Shown: one piece after another, positions 26,184-35,260 of the stretch
Layout of the letters: each line of letters begins with the position of its first letter
How positions within the stretch are numbered: the first letter of the stretch is position 1
Source of the DNA: Bacteroidota bacterium
Lineage (GTDB): Bacteria > Bacteroidota > Bacteroidia > Chitinophagales > Chitinophagaceae
Assembly (NCBI GenBank): GCA_018267925.1
Contig: JAFDXO010000115.1
Coordinates: 1 to 48,221, forward strand
Length of the DNA: 48,221 bases
Direction of reading: 5' to 3'
The notes under the pieces: model-generated
Databases searched by the model: none
Told to the model about the DNA's origin: nothing
Seen by the model: the letters and a program-made list of their open reading frames with translations, nothing else
Program-made: the position numbers and the translations under genes

Positions 26184-27280
26184 TATGATATCAAGGCATT
26201 GAATGAAAGAATGAATGTATCAAGGCTAAATTTTTTTCGCACAAATGTTTTGCCGGCTTCTGAAAATCTTTTTCGCATTGTTTTATCTTTTGACAACGAC
26301 AACATGGCTTGTGTCATTTCCGAAATGTTTGCTTTCGCTACTAAAATACCTGTTTGATTATGGTCAATTATTTCTTCAGGCCCACCACATCGGGTAGCAA
26401 TCATGGGAGTGCCATAAAAGGATGCCTCCAAGCATGTCATTGAAAAGGATTCCCCATCAGAAAAGTTGAGCATGATGTCAGCATTTTTAATAGCAATTTC
26501 AACATTTTCAACAAAGGTTTGAAACGATACAACACTTGATAATCCCAATGCTTGGGTACGTGAAATAAGCTCTTGACGGAAGATCTCATTTTTCTCAAGC
26601 CCCATGTTGCTTCCTGCAAACGTCAATTGTAAGTTTGGGTTTTCTTGAAAAGCTTTGAAAAAGGCTTCCAGCGCATAGTTTTGACCCTTTCCTCGAGTAA
26701 AATTCGCAAGATATAAGAAGCTTATTTTTTCAGAAATTTTAGGTGCACTAACTACGTGTTCCGATAGGTTGACCGGATCATATAATCGTACATTTTTGGC
26801 GTTCATTGGTAGCTGGTTTAGCACAGCATCCGATACCGCAATTATTTTGTCGCTGTATTTTTGCGCAGCATAAAGCCAAAATTTTCGAAGAGGAGATGGA
26901 ATGGTTTGCGGTAAAAATCGAACGTAGGTAAACATTTTGCTTTTATAGCCCATGATACGCAAAGCCGCGCCCAGCAGGTTGTAGAAGTCATTGATTTGAA
27001 TTAGTTCTACGTGCTCATGTCGTACAATTTTTCGTAAGGCAATCGTGTTTTTTAACAGTGCGAATGGATAGATAGCTATTGCTTTAACAGACTTAGAAAT
27101 TTCACGAAAGGGAAGTGTATGCACTTGAAAGCCTTTTTCCTTTGCCAAGTTTGCAACCGAACTTCCAGAAGGGAGAACAAAAACAAAGCGATGTTTTTCT
27201 TTCAGAGCTAAAGCTTCATTGAGTGCGCATTTAAAAGCACCGGTGAAGGCAACAGAATTGTCTATGATCAGGATGGTCAC
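26183..27280 (-). CDS. Glycosyltransferase family 4
   Basis: A 365-residue GT-B enzyme. The N-terminal domain starts MTILIIDNSVAFTGAFKCALNEALAL with a nucleotide-fold glycine-rich turn. The donor domain shows ISFLYLANFTRGKGQNYALEAF, LTFAGSNMGLEKNE and the conserved FSDGESFSMTCLEASFYGTPMIATRCGGPEEII, including the EX7E pattern. It lies between two other transferases, overlapping both neighbours (four bases upstream, one base downstream), so the three are translated as a coupled set. The sugar donor cannot be inferred. Confidence 0.9.
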   Translation of the reverse strand: MTILIIDNSVAFTGAFKCALNEALALKEKHRFVFVLPSGSSVANLAKEKGFQVHTLPFREISKSVKAIAIYPFALLKNTIALRKIVRHEHVELIQINDFYNLLGAALRIMGYKSKMFTYVRFLPQTIPSPLRKFWLYAAQKYSDKIIAVSDAVLNQLPMNAKNVRLYDPVNLSEHVVSAPKISEKISFLYLANFTRGKGQNYALEAFFKAFQENPNLQLTFAGSNMGLEKNEIFRQELISRTQALGLSSVVSFQTFVENVEIAIKNADIMLNFSDGESFSMTCLEASFYGTPMIATRCGGPEEIIDHNQTGILVAKANISEMTQAMLSLSKDKTMRKRFSEAGKTFVRKKFSLDTFILSFNALIS

Positions 27281-28503
27281 TTTTTAGATTCTATGACGTT
27301 TTTCCATTTGTTAAGCATTGTGTCGAGCGTATAGCGGTTTGTTAATTCATCAAAGTAATCTTGAGGTATTTTATCTTGTTTCATCCAGTAAGTCATTTCT
27401 TCTACCCACATTTCATTCGTTTCAGCAGAAGGGTTTTGTAACAAGGGTAAAAGACTTCCTACTTTGGTTCTGATGGCAACCGTAGTAGGAGTTTGCTGCA
27501 ACTTGTCTTGGTTTAGTATTTCACGCGGGCCGGTGTAGCAATCTGTTGAAACAACAGGGATTCCACAAATGAGTGCTTCAGCCAGTACGTTTGGAAAACC
27601 TTCCCAAGAAGAGGCAAGTGCAAATAAGGTGCTTCGTTTATAGAATTTAAAAGCATTGGTTTGAAAGCCCATAAAATATACGTCTGCCGTTGCGTTGTTG
27701 GCTCTATCTGCTTGCCAGTCGCAGGTTATAAGATTTAGTGAATGACACAAACTTATCAAGGAATGTTTTTTGTCGCCATCCCCTAAGATCATCAATCTGG
27801 CTGCTCTTTTAGTTTTTAGCTTAGCAAATAAGGCAATCAATTTGTCATATTCTTTTGCCACATGCAGCCTTCCGGAGGAAATAATAACCGGCAATGAAAA
27901 TATAGTTTCTTCTTCTGGAGTCAGTGCTTCGGCAGCCTGTTCGCGAATGTTTTCTACTTCGTAAAAGTTATAAATCGTCAGCAGTTTTTCTTTAGCAATA
28001 CCGAATTGTTGGTTTAGCTCATTGCATAGTGCATCAGTAACACAAACAATTGAATCAGCCTTTCTATAAAGCCAAGGAATAAGAATCCGTTTTCTAAAAC
28101 TGCCCATTATTCCAGAAATCTCTTTGTCGTGCATCTTCGATCCGCGAATGCTTAGTGTTACTTTTTCTTTTCCTTTTGTAAGCACATTTACATAATCCGG
28201 TCCTTCCAAAAAGCTAATTGATATGTCAATCTGTTGCTTTTTTTTGAGTGCTTTTATCTGATTTAGACGATAACGCCAAGCACTAATTTTGCTGAAAATA
28301 TTGTTGGTTTCCGGTGGGTCAATAAATACAATAGAGCTGCACGTTTTGTAAAACTTTTGACGATCTGTTCCCGAAAGAATGCAAAGGGTAACATTGTAGA
28401 ACGGCTCCAGATAATAACTGAGCAAAGAAATTGAACGCTCGGCTCCACCTTTGCCTAATTCTGAACCAATGAGTAATACATTCTTCTTCATGAATTGAGC
28501 CAA
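27277..28503 (-). CDS. Glycosyltransferase family 4
   Basis: A 408-residue GT-B protein, starting at 28503 or more probably at the in-frame Met four codons later (MKKNVLLIGSELGKGGAERS). N-terminal GKGGAERS is the common loop of GT4 enzymes. The donor half has VIISSGRLHVAKEYDKLIALFAKL, LMILGDGDKKHSL and SSWEGFPNVLAEALICGIPVVSTDCYTGPREIL with an intact EX7E region. Its last four bases overlap the next gene (ATGA). It is probably the second or third transferase in assembly of one repeat unit, but order of action is not visible. Confidence 0.9.
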   Translation of the reverse strand: MAQFMKKNVLLIGSELGKGGAERSISLLSYYLEPFYNVTLCILSGTDRQKFYKTCSSIVFIDPPETNNIFSKISAWRYRLNQIKALKKKQQIDISISFLEGPDYVNVLTKGKEKVTLSIRGSKMHDKEISGIMGSFRKRILIPWLYRKADSIVCVTDALCNELNQQFGIAKEKLLTIYNFYEVENIREQAAEALTPEEETIFSLPVIISSGRLHVAKEYDKLIALFAKLKTKRAARLMILGDGDKKHSLISLCHSLNLITCDWQADRANNATADVYFMGFQTNAFKFYKRSTLFALASSWEGFPNVLAEALICGIPVVSTDCYTGPREILNQDKLQQTPTTVAIRTKVGSLLPLLQNPSAETNEMWVEEMTYWMKQDKIPQDYFDELTNRYTLDTMLNKWKNVIESKK

Positions 28504-28579
28504 ATCTCGTAATCGTCTTTTTAAGACGCCGTAAATTTAATTTACCTACTTTGATATTTATAAATTTCAGAGTGCATTT

Positions 28580-29740
28580 TTATTCTTCCTTTTCGGTTTT
28601 TGCATCTGACTGATAAATAGAAAGGTATTTCGAAAGACACATTTCCATTGAAAATTTTAATGCTGCTTGAACTGCGTACTCTGAGCATTTATGGTATAAT
28701 TCTGTTTCCTCCATCAGGTGCTTCATAGCCTGAAATAAAGGTTCTGTAATAGTTTCAGGCGTATGCTCAGAAATGATCACGCCGGCAATATGACCTGATT
28801 CGTCTTCCATCATTTGAGCAATTTCCCCTGCTCGTGTGGCTATTACGGGTTTTTGCAAGGCTAAATATTCAATCACCGTTGTGGGTAGGCTTTCTGATGG
28901 ATAATAGGTAGGAAGTAATCCCACATCAATCTGATTGATGGCTTGTAAAGGATTGTTGGTGAATCCGGCAAATGTTATTCTGTTGTCTGTTTGTTTTGAT
29001 TTTAGATCATTCAGATAATCACTTTCACCAAAAAATAACAAGCGTGCTTCTTGTTTTTTTATTCTTGTAAATGCCTGTATAGCTTGCTCCCAGCCTTTTT
29101 CAGGAATGCCGCGAGCGATCATCCCAAACGTGAAATTTCCATGCTTGTGAAGGGGTTCCTTGTTTTCCGGTAAAGGATACCCATTGTATATTTTCTTGCA
29201 TTTTGAAGCAATAGCCGGTAGTGCTTCTGAGAGAATTCTTTTTTGTTCATCAGAAATCAACACAATTCCATCAACGGTTTGAAGCACTCTTCTTGATATT
29301 TCTATTTTCTTGCTGTTACCTTTTTTAATGTATTGAATATGATCGCCGTGAATTGTAATTATATGCCTTTTGCTAAAAGCTTGGTTTGCGTGTATGGTTG
29401 TGAAATCCGCAGGTAGTAAGTGGCTATGAAGAACATCGGGTTTAAAAGTTTCCATAACGTTACTTAGGTAGTGTTTATTTATACTTTCAACGGCTGGTTG
29501 AAAACCAAATAATTTTTGCAAGACTCTATCAGCTCTAACTGCATTTTTTATCAGCTTTATCGGTGCATGAAAAATGGGTACAGCCTTGAATTGAGAGGTC
29601 ATTCTCTCATCTATCAAGTCAGGGCGTAAAATAAATAATTGCACCTCATGCCCTGCACCAATGAAAGCGTCTGAAAGCCTTAATACAAACCACTCGGCTC
29701 CACCTGTCATCAGCGTTTCGGTAATCATTAATATTCTCAT
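28580..29740 (-). CDS. Glycosyltransferase family 4
   Basis: A 386-residue GT-B protein. MRILMITETLMTGGAEWFVLRLSDAF is the GT4 N-terminal signature. DVLHSHLLPADFTTIHANQAF and the donor-domain segments FGMIARGIPEKGWEQAIQAFT, LLFFGESDYLNDLK and LPTYYPSESLPTTVIEYLALQKPVIATRAGE are present, with the E of the last segment in the EX7E position. A 76-bp gap separates it from the next transferase, and 16 bases separate it from the deacetylase-like gene upstream. Substrate unknown. Confidence 0.9.
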   Translation of the reverse strand: MRILMITETLMTGGAEWFVLRLSDAFIGAGHEVQLFILRPDLIDERMTSQFKAVPIFHAPIKLIKNAVRADRVLQKLFGFQPAVESINKHYLSNVMETFKPDVLHSHLLPADFTTIHANQAFSKRHIITIHGDHIQYIKKGNSKKIEISRRVLQTVDGIVLISDEQKRILSEALPAIASKCKKIYNGYPLPENKEPLHKHGNFTFGMIARGIPEKGWEQAIQAFTRIKKQEARLLFFGESDYLNDLKSKQTDNRITFAGFTNNPLQAINQIDVGLLPTYYPSESLPTTVIEYLALQKPVIATRAGEIAQMMEDESGHIAGVIISEHTPETITEPLFQAMKHLMEETELYHKCSEYAVQAALKFSMEMCLSKYLSIYQSDAKTEKEE

Positions 29741-29756
29741 GGCAAGATTTCTTTTT

Positions 29757-30656
29757 CTACGGCTTGGTATTTTTTGATAGCAATTCCGATAAGGTCAGAT
29801 AAGTCACTGAAAATTTAGAAACGTGCAACAGAAATTCATGTAGAACATCCTTCATTATGAGCTTGCTATTGTATGTGGTTGGGTAAAAAAATTCAGCATA
29901 ATGTGTGGACAAAACAAAATCTCCATCAAAACGGCGCACTGCATCAAAGGCGGAAATTAAATCTGCTGCTTTTGTAGTAGGCTGTAAAGGATAATGATAA
30001 GGAATTTCTGTGTGGTTAGAATAGTGAATCACAAAAGGGTAGTTTGTATGCTTGTGCTTCAATTTAAAAATAAGTTGCGAAGCTATATTGTATAATCCAC
30101 GAGCGTCTTTTTCTTTAGATAAAAAGCTAAGCCCGCCACCACAAATGTTAAGCCCAGCATGTCTTACTGCTTGATACCCAAGTTTGGAAAGAAGATTCTG
30201 AGGCGGTGTAAAGACGGAAATATTGTAGTCGAAAATTGCATTTAAATGGGCAACTTCTGTAATGATTTCATTGGTTTTATCTTCATTCGTATAAAATTCT
30301 GCTCCACGCACATAATTGTTTTCTCGGTCGTTTGGTCGCACAGCATCACTATTTCTGTGATGCTTTGCATGGAAACAGATGTCCAGTCTTCGTTTGTGCA
30401 ACTGTTGTTTCAAAAAAGACGTAAGTAATTCGTTTTGCTCAATGGGATGTGCCTTATCATCATTCTCCCAGCCTTGCCAATCTGTTTGATGCCGGTTGCT
30501 GTATATATGTTGGAGCCAAAATGGCCAATTTCCTTTTACTTTTGAAATCAGCGATAGTGAGGGTGGAATGGTTTCCCATATATCGGCATAGCAAGCTTCT
30601 AATGCTTGAGGGGTTGTAAAATAGTTGGCATCATCATCGCGAATAGCAAAACGCAT
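29757..30656 (-). CDS. NodB-like polysaccharide deacetylase family protein
   Basis: A 299-residue soluble protein. It begins MRFAIRDDDANYF, with an Asp-rich motif at residues 7-9 like the metal/catalytic Asp motif of NodB-type deacetylases. CFHAKHH, near residue 95, could supply the two metal-binding histidines. TPPQNLLS and GDFVLSTHYAEFFYPT match later catalytic-barrel strands and a catalytic His. The family removes acetyl groups from amino sugars. The absence of a signal peptide suggests cytosolic action on a lipid-linked precursor, or the protein may be a DUF2334-like relative of unknown activity. It is the first gene of the run down to the glycosyltransferases. The 179-bp spacer upstream separates it from dnaG. 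Confidence 0.65.
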   Translation of the reverse strand: MRFAIRDDDANYFTTPQALEACYADIWETIPPSLSLISKVKGNWPFWLQHIYSNRHQTDWQGWENDDKAHPIEQNELLTSFLKQQLHKRRLDICFHAKHHRNSDAVRPNDRENNYVRGAEFYTNEDKTNEIITEVAHLNAIFDYNISVFTPPQNLLSKLGYQAVRHAGLNICGGGLSFLSKEKDARGLYNIASQLIFKLKHKHTNYPFVIHYSNHTEIPYHYPLQPTTKAADLISAFDAVRRFDGDFVLSTHYAEFFYPTTYNSKLIMKDVLHEFLLHVSKFSVTYLTLSELLSKNTKP

Positions 30657-30835
30657 AGGCTTAAAATAAAAAAATTAAAAACGCTTAAAATTAATGGTAG
30701 TCATTGATTGAAAATAGGCTAAAGTGGTAATTGTAAATCAGCAATAATCGTTGGCTAAAATAAGTGAATATTCAACGGTGAAAAGATGCTTGATTCCTTT
30801 TTTAAAAAATGCTGAAAATGGCTTTGATTAACGAA

Positions 30836-32782
30836 CTATCCTTTTCGCATCATTTTTAGAATAACCGTACCATGTTTTCGGACTATTTCTGCTTCTGCTT
30901 GTTTTAGTTCCAGCATCTTGCGTTGCAGAAGTGTAATTTTTGCTTCATCACGTTCGTTGCGAAGACGCTCGGTAAGCAAGGCTTGCATTTGAACAATACT
31001 TTTCACTTCGAAATAGGTAAGAGCACTTTCGGCTTCATTGATGAAATTTAGATCGCCGCTTAGTGTTTCTATGCCATACATCTTGCTCCAATTATGGCTT
31101 ATCTCATTTCGAGTATGCAACAGGGTTGCCATTTGCTCTGTAACTGCCTTATTGGGGAAGTTGGTAAAATAGCCGATAGGTGGAAAAGTGCCTTGCTGCG
31201 CTTTAAAAGAAAAATAAGCATTATACACTTCTTTCACCATTGCAGATTCCAGTAAATCGGGGTCCACTCTTTGTTGAATTAAATCGGCAACATTTTCAAA
31301 GCCTTCAAATGGTTTTTCGCCATGCTCAATCAACACTCGAATCAATTCCCATTCTTGGGCATAGTTTTTTTCATGCTCATTTTCAGCATTGGGTTCATCT
31401 GTGATTTCCGGTGTTATGGCAGGCTCAGGCAACTTTTCTTCGCGCGAGGTCTGTCGGCGATCTTGTTCAATTCTATCTCGAATAAACTTGTTGACAAGGT
31501 TGATTAGTCCTGCTTCCTCTACATCCAGTTTACGTGCCGTTTCGCGGATATAATAATCTTGAAGCGAAAAATCTTCTGCTTTATTTATTTTGGAAATACT
31601 TTCGGCTAATTCATTAACTAATTTGGATTTTGCAACCGGATCAGTTCCTATTTCTTTAAGACCTACTTGCAACCGGAAAGAAATAACATCTTGCTTTTTA
31701 TCTTTTACATATTCATGAAACTTTGTCGCACCTGATTTTTGAATAAAACTGTCTGGATCTTCCCCCTCCGGCAGTAATACTAATTTTACATTAAAGCTTT
31801 GCGCCAATGCCATATCCAAGCCGCGTAATGCAGCTTTGATACCTGCTGCATCGCCATCATAAAGAATGGTTAGATTTTTGGTCAGTTGTCCAATAGCACG
31901 AAGTTGCTCTTCAGTTAAGGAAGTGCCACTACTGGCTACTACGTTTTCCACACCACCCTGATGTAGTGAAATGACATCGGTATAGCCTTCTACTAAAAAA
32001 CATTCATCTAATTTTCCGATGGCTTGTCGAGATTGATAAATGCCGTACAGTACACGGCTTTTTATGTACAATTCGTTTTCGGGTGTGTTGATGTATTTGG
32101 GGGCGCGTTCGTTGGTTTTTAGAATGCGAGCACCAAACCCTAACACGCGACCAGTCATATTTTGAATGGGAAAAATGACTCGACCTCGATACACATCGTA
32201 ATGGCTTCCGTTTCGATTTTTGACTAATCCGGCCTTCTCCATTAGGTCTGTCTGATAGCCAGATTGTGTAGCCTTTGTATAGAAAGCATCGCCAGCTTCT
32301 GAACAAAAGCCAAGTAGAAATTTTTCAATGGTTTCTTTTCGAAAACCTCTTTGCTTGAAATAGGATAATCCGATGGAAATTCCCTCTTCTTGTTCTAATA
32401 GAAAGGATTGAAAATATTTAGCTGCAAATTCATTCAGAATACGCAGGCTTTCTTCCGTTTTTTGTTGTTGAGCTTGCTCCGGTGAACGCTCTGTTTCTTC
32501 AAGAGCGATTTTGTAAAAATCTGCAAGCCAACGGATGGCTTCTGGATAGGTTAGTTTTTCATGTTCTTGAATAAAGGTAACTACATTCCCACCTTTGCCA
32601 CAGCCAAAACACTTATAGATACCCTTGCTGCCGGAAACATAAAATGAAGGAGTCTTTTCTGAATGAAAAGGACAGTTGGCAATATGATTAGCACCACGTC
32701 TTTTTAAACGCACAAACTGACCAACTATTTCAAGAATGTCGGCGCGGTTCAATACTTCTTGTATAGACTGAGGTGCAATCAC
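30836..32782 (-). CDS. dnaG: DNA primase
   Basis: A 648-residue cytosolic enzyme that makes RNA primers for DNA replication. The N-terminal CHC2 zinc-binding domain has NCPFHSEKTPSFYVS followed by YKCFGCGKGGNV. The Toprim catalytic domain contains CFLVEGYTDVIS (acidic E), then VASSGTSLTEEQL and TILYDGDAAGIKAALRGLD. The C-terminal part is helical and charged, as in the DnaB-interaction domain. Length is usual for Bacteroidota. No rpsU or rpoD neighbours are present. The gene is followed by the glycan locus and preceded, 45 bp away, by a dehydrogenase-like gene on the same strand. Confidence 0.97.
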   Translation of the reverse strand: MIAPQSIQEVLNRADILEIVGQFVRLKRRGANHIANCPFHSEKTPSFYVSGSKGIYKCFGCGKGGNVVTFIQEHEKLTYPEAIRWLADFYKIALEETERSPEQAQQQKTEESLRILNEFAAKYFQSFLLEQEEGISIGLSYFKQRGFRKETIEKFLLGFCSEAGDAFYTKATQSGYQTDLMEKAGLVKNRNGSHYDVYRGRVIFPIQNMTGRVLGFGARILKTNERAPKYINTPENELYIKSRVLYGIYQSRQAIGKLDECFLVEGYTDVISLHQGGVENVVASSGTSLTEEQLRAIGQLTKNLTILYDGDAAGIKAALRGLDMALAQSFNVKLVLLPEGEDPDSFIQKSGATKFHEYVKDKKQDVISFRLQVGLKEIGTDPVAKSKLVNELAESISKINKAEDFSLQDYYIRETARKLDVEEAGLINLVNKFIRDRIEQDRRQTSREEKLPEPAITPEITDEPNAENEHEKNYAQEWELIRVLIEHGEKPFEGFENVADLIQQRVDPDLLESAMVKEVYNAYFSFKAQQGTFPPIGYFTNFPNKAVTEQMATLLHTRNEISHNWSKMYGIETLSGDLNFINEAESALTYFEVKSIVQMQALLTERLRNERDEAKITLLQRKMLELKQAEAEIVRKHGTVILKMMRKG

Positions 32783-32827
32783 TGTTCGTATGCTAAGTTA
32801 CAATTCGGGAAAATGGTGCAGAGAATA

Positions 32828-34030
32828 TTAGTAGGCGTAATCACTAAGATATTCATAATGCTCTGTCAGTTGCCCATTTGAACAAATAGTTGCTCTGTCA
32901 ATGATGTTGCTTTTGTTAGCCGACAAAAGCTCGGCTAAAATGTACTTGATAATATGTTGCCCGAAGTGTCGAGAGGCATCTTGAGGCAATTCATTGGGTA
33001 AATTGTCCACAGCCATTATGTCCACAACATCTGTTCTGTTTTGAAAAGGAGCTACTTTTTGAAATGTTTTTTTATCCACACCATAAACCGGATCAGCAAT
33101 GGTGCTGGCACCTAAATTAATAGGGACGGAACCATCCATATCGCAGGTAATGTCGGCAATTACATTCATTTTGTAAGAGGGCTGTTGAATGGCTTCTTTT
33201 TCAAAAAGCCGAGGTACATTTTTATCCCAATAAATACCATTCATCAAAATGTCGGTAACGGGTAGAAATCTTTTAAAAGAGCATTGATAATCTTGTGGAA
33301 AATGATGAAAATCCTCTCGATGGTAAGTGCCGTTATCCTTGCGAACATACAATGAGTTGCCTTTTAAATGGGTGTAAACAGGATAAGAAAATTGTTTTTC
33401 AAGATAATCTTCAGGCTCTACAAATTCTATGTCAAAACGATCCATAATGTCCACAATGCCGGAGGCTACTTTTCCCGATCCTGTAACGGCTATTTTGATG
33501 GGCGGTAGATATACATCCTTGTATTGTTCTGTCATATCTTCTAAGCCTTGGGAATGATGTGCCGGAGTCAAATGGAATTTAGCAAACTTTTTTCCGTACG
33601 TCAATAATCCGTTATGAGCACCGATAACACCGGCAAAGAAACCAAAACCAAGAATTCGTTGACCATCGGTATGGGTTAGACATTCATAATCAATCAGTCG
33701 GATTCGCTTTTTGATAAGTGCCTGCATGAGCTTTTGGTTATAGGGTTGTTTCTTTTTAGTGTGAGAAAAAAATAAGTAGGTCTTACCTTCTATAAGTTTG
33801 TCAATAGGCACTTCTTTAATGCCTATTAATATGTCGCAGCCCGACAAGTCGGTTTTCATCTCTATTCCGGCATCTATATAATCACTGTCAGGGAAACATC
33901 TATTGGGCGATGGCTCAACCCAAATTTTTATGCCAAACAAACGTTGTGCTTCTTTACATTGTTGAGGTGTCAGTGCAACACGAGTATCCGGTGGAGTCTT
34001 TTCTTCTCTTATCAAACCAATGTGAACCAT
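32828..34030 (-). CDS. NAD(P)-dependent dehydrogenase, alanine/saccharopine dehydrogenase-like
   Basis: A 400-residue cytosolic oxidoreductase. I place the start at 34030 (MVHIGLIREEKTPPDTRVALTPQQ), because the longer frame reads back into the divergent hscB gene and starts without conserved sequence. The N-terminal part is the AlaDh/PNT-N fold (IREEKTPPDTRVALTP). The middle has a Rossmann motif, IAVTGSGKVASGIVDIMD. Later come VIADITCDMDGSVPINLGASTIADPVYGVD and FGQHIIKYILAELL. Relatives are annotated alanine dehydrogenase or lysine-forming saccharopine dehydrogenase. The substrate cannot be decided from sequence. Its promoter region (48 bp) is shared head-to-head with hscB. Confidence 0.8.
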   Translation of the reverse strand: MVHIGLIREEKTPPDTRVALTPQQCKEAQRLFGIKIWVEPSPNRCFPDSDYIDAGIEMKTDLSGCDILIGIKEVPIDKLIEGKTYLFFSHTKKKQPYNQKLMQALIKKRIRLIDYECLTHTDGQRILGFGFFAGVIGAHNGLLTYGKKFAKFHLTPAHHSQGLEDMTEQYKDVYLPPIKIAVTGSGKVASGIVDIMDRFDIEFVEPEDYLEKQFSYPVYTHLKGNSLYVRKDNGTYHREDFHHFPQDYQCSFKRFLPVTDILMNGIYWDKNVPRLFEKEAIQQPSYKMNVIADITCDMDGSVPINLGASTIADPVYGVDKKTFQKVAPFQNRTDVVDIMAVDNLPNELPQDASRHFGQHIIKYILAELLSANKSNIIDRATICSNGQLTEHYEYLSDYAY

Positions 34031-34051
34031 CTCTCTGATTTTTTTTGCAAG

Positions 34052-34059
34052 CAAAGATA
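34052..34059 (-). promoter_or_regulatory. Minus-strand -7 box for the dehydrogenase gene
   Basis: CAAAGATA on the plus strand reads TATCTTTG on the minus strand, an exact TAnnTTTG match. It ends 22 bases before the ATG at 34030. A CACCTTTG at 34067-34074 on the plus strand, one mismatch from the consensus, ends five bases before the hscB ATG and may be its -7 box, giving a near leaderless message. Confidence 0.5.
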
Positions 34060-34078
34060 ATGTACCCACCTTTGCAGC

Positions 34079-34606
34079 ATGGTTAACTATTTTGAAACCT
34101 TCGGTTTGCCTGTCAGTTTTCATCCACCTCAAGATTTAGTTCGTAAAAAGTATTATGAATTGAGCCGAAAACACCATCCGGATCGTTTTGCACAAGAGCC
34201 TAAAGATGAAGCTATAAACGCGCTCCAGATGAGTGCTTTGATTAATGATGGCTATAAAATATTGAAAGATGCTGAGGCAACGGTTGAATATGTGTTGCGT
34301 TTGGAAGGCGTTTTAGAGACAGATGAAAAATATTCATTGCCTCAAAGTTTTTTGATGGAAGTGATGGATTTAAACGAAGCTGTTAGTGAATATGAAATGT
34401 TGCGAACAGAAGAATCTAAGCAAATGTCTTTAGTTACGCTTGAAGAGCAAAACACTGCCTTGAAGAATAAAATGGATCATCTTTTGAACAGCTACGATGC
34501 AGGGAATAAAACGTCGGAATCATTAGCTCAAATAAAAGATTGTTTTTTTCGGAAGAAATATCTGTTGCGAATTCAAAAACGAATTACTACCTTTGCGTCC
34601 CCGTAG
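34079..34606 (+). CDS. hscB: Fe-S cluster assembly co-chaperone HscB
   Basis: A 175-residue J-domain protein of the cytosol that delivers IscU-like scaffolds to the HscA chaperone. The N-terminal J domain shows YFETFGLPVSFHPPQDLVRKKYYELSRKHHPDRF with the invariant HPD tripeptide. The C-terminal three-helix domain (about residues 85-170) contains LPQSFLMEVMDLNEAVSEY, the usual IscU-contact helix start in HscB. The length is typical. Its last codons overlap the promoter of the tRNA-Leu immediately downstream. Confidence 0.9.
   Translation: MVNYFETFGLPVSFHPPQDLVRKKYYELSRKHHPDRFAQEPKDEAINALQMSALINDGYKILKDAEATVEYVLRLEGVLETDEKYSLPQSFLMEVMDLNEAVSEYEMLRTEESKQMSLVTLEEQNTALKNKMDHLLNSYDAGNKTSESLAQIKDCFFRKKYLLRIQKRITTFASP
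34565..34595 (+). promoter_or_regulatory. Promoter of tRNA-Leu(CAA) inside the 3' end of hscB
   Basis: TTG at 34565-34567 and TACCTTTG at 34588-34595 are 20 bases apart. The predicted start near 34601 precedes the mature tRNA at 34614. The boxes lie in the last codons of hscB. Confidence 0.65.
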
Positions 34607-34613
34607 GGGAAAT

Positions 34614-34697
34614 GCCCAGATGGCGGAATTGGTAGACGCGCTAGACTCAAAATCTGGTTTTCGCAAGGGAGTGCAGGTTCGATTCCTGTTCTGGGCA
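34614..34697 (+). tRNA. tRNA-Leu (anticodon CAA)
   Basis: The acceptor stem is GCCCAGA (34614-34620) with TCTGGGC (34690-34696) and discriminator A34697. GGCGGAATTGGTAGACGC is the class II D-arm. The anticodon stem CTAGA/TCTGG encloses the loop CTCAAAA, giving CAA. The long variable arm and the T-loop GGTTCGATTCC are present. No CCA is encoded. It decodes UUG. It is the last conserved gene before the cassette array. Confidence 0.95.
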
Positions 34698-34700
34698 CTA

Positions 34701-34747
34701 AAAAGGGACAGTCTGTTTTTGATACAACAGACAGTCCCTTTTCTTTT
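34701..34747 (+). terminator. Rho-independent terminator after tRNA-Leu
   Basis: Arms AAAAGGGACAGTCTGTT and AACAGACAGTCCCTTTT pair with one mismatch. The T-rich tail continues to about 34747. Confidence 0.88.
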
Positions 34748-35139
34748 TCCACTAAGTCGTTGATAAATTGGTATGTGTGTGGGCTTCTGTGATACAATGG
34801 GTATTAACATTGCTATTGCCATCTGTTAGAGGCTACACGGAGAGAGGTTGTAGCGTTTATTTTGCCAAATAAAGGTAGAAGCAAAATCGTCATGGAACGG
34901 CTGCTGTTTTTTTTGTTGATGGCTTATCGTCCGTATTTTAATACGAGAGTTGACCTACTACCGCTCGTGACCATAGGGATTAGATTTTTATTTGCTTGCT
35001 TTTCATTTAATCGGCTACACCGTATCGCAATGATATATGTTTTTTGTTTTTAAGTTCGTAATCAAATCTCACCCAAATCATCTTTTTGTCATGATGAGAA
35101 CCAAGCGAAAAGAGGAACAATTTGTGATAAAAAGTGAAT

Positions 35140-35180
35140 TGCGCATTTAGAATATTCATTATCTGCGCATTTTGAATATT
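35140..35180. repeat. 17-bp direct repeat upstream of the first cassette
   Basis: TGCGCATTTAGAATATT (35140-35156) and TGCGCATTTTGAATATT (35164-35180) differ at one base and are 24 bases apart. The repeats lie outside the first cassette, so they belong to the host side. They could be integrase accessory sites, as the direct repeats of known attI sites are, or the operator of an unseen regulator. Confidence 0.65.
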
Positions 35181-35231
35181 TCAAAGGTAGTAAAAATACT
35201 AACTCATTGAAAATGAATAAAGTAAAAAATT

Positions 35232-35260
35232 TTGAAAATTGGTGGGATTTCGTATATTTG
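35232..35260 (+). promoter_or_regulatory. Promoter reading into the cassette array (Pc-like)
   Basis: TTG at 35232-35234 and TATATTTG at 35253-35260 are 18 bases apart. The second box ends three bases before the GTT at 35264, so transcription should start almost exactly at the cassette junction. Any cassette inserted here would be expressed from this promoter, as with the Pc promoter of known integrons. Confidence 0.65.

Noticed and set aside
34031..34132. A longer start for the dehydrogenase-like gene
   Set aside because: It would overlap the divergent hscB start and the promoter boxes, and adds no conserved sequence.
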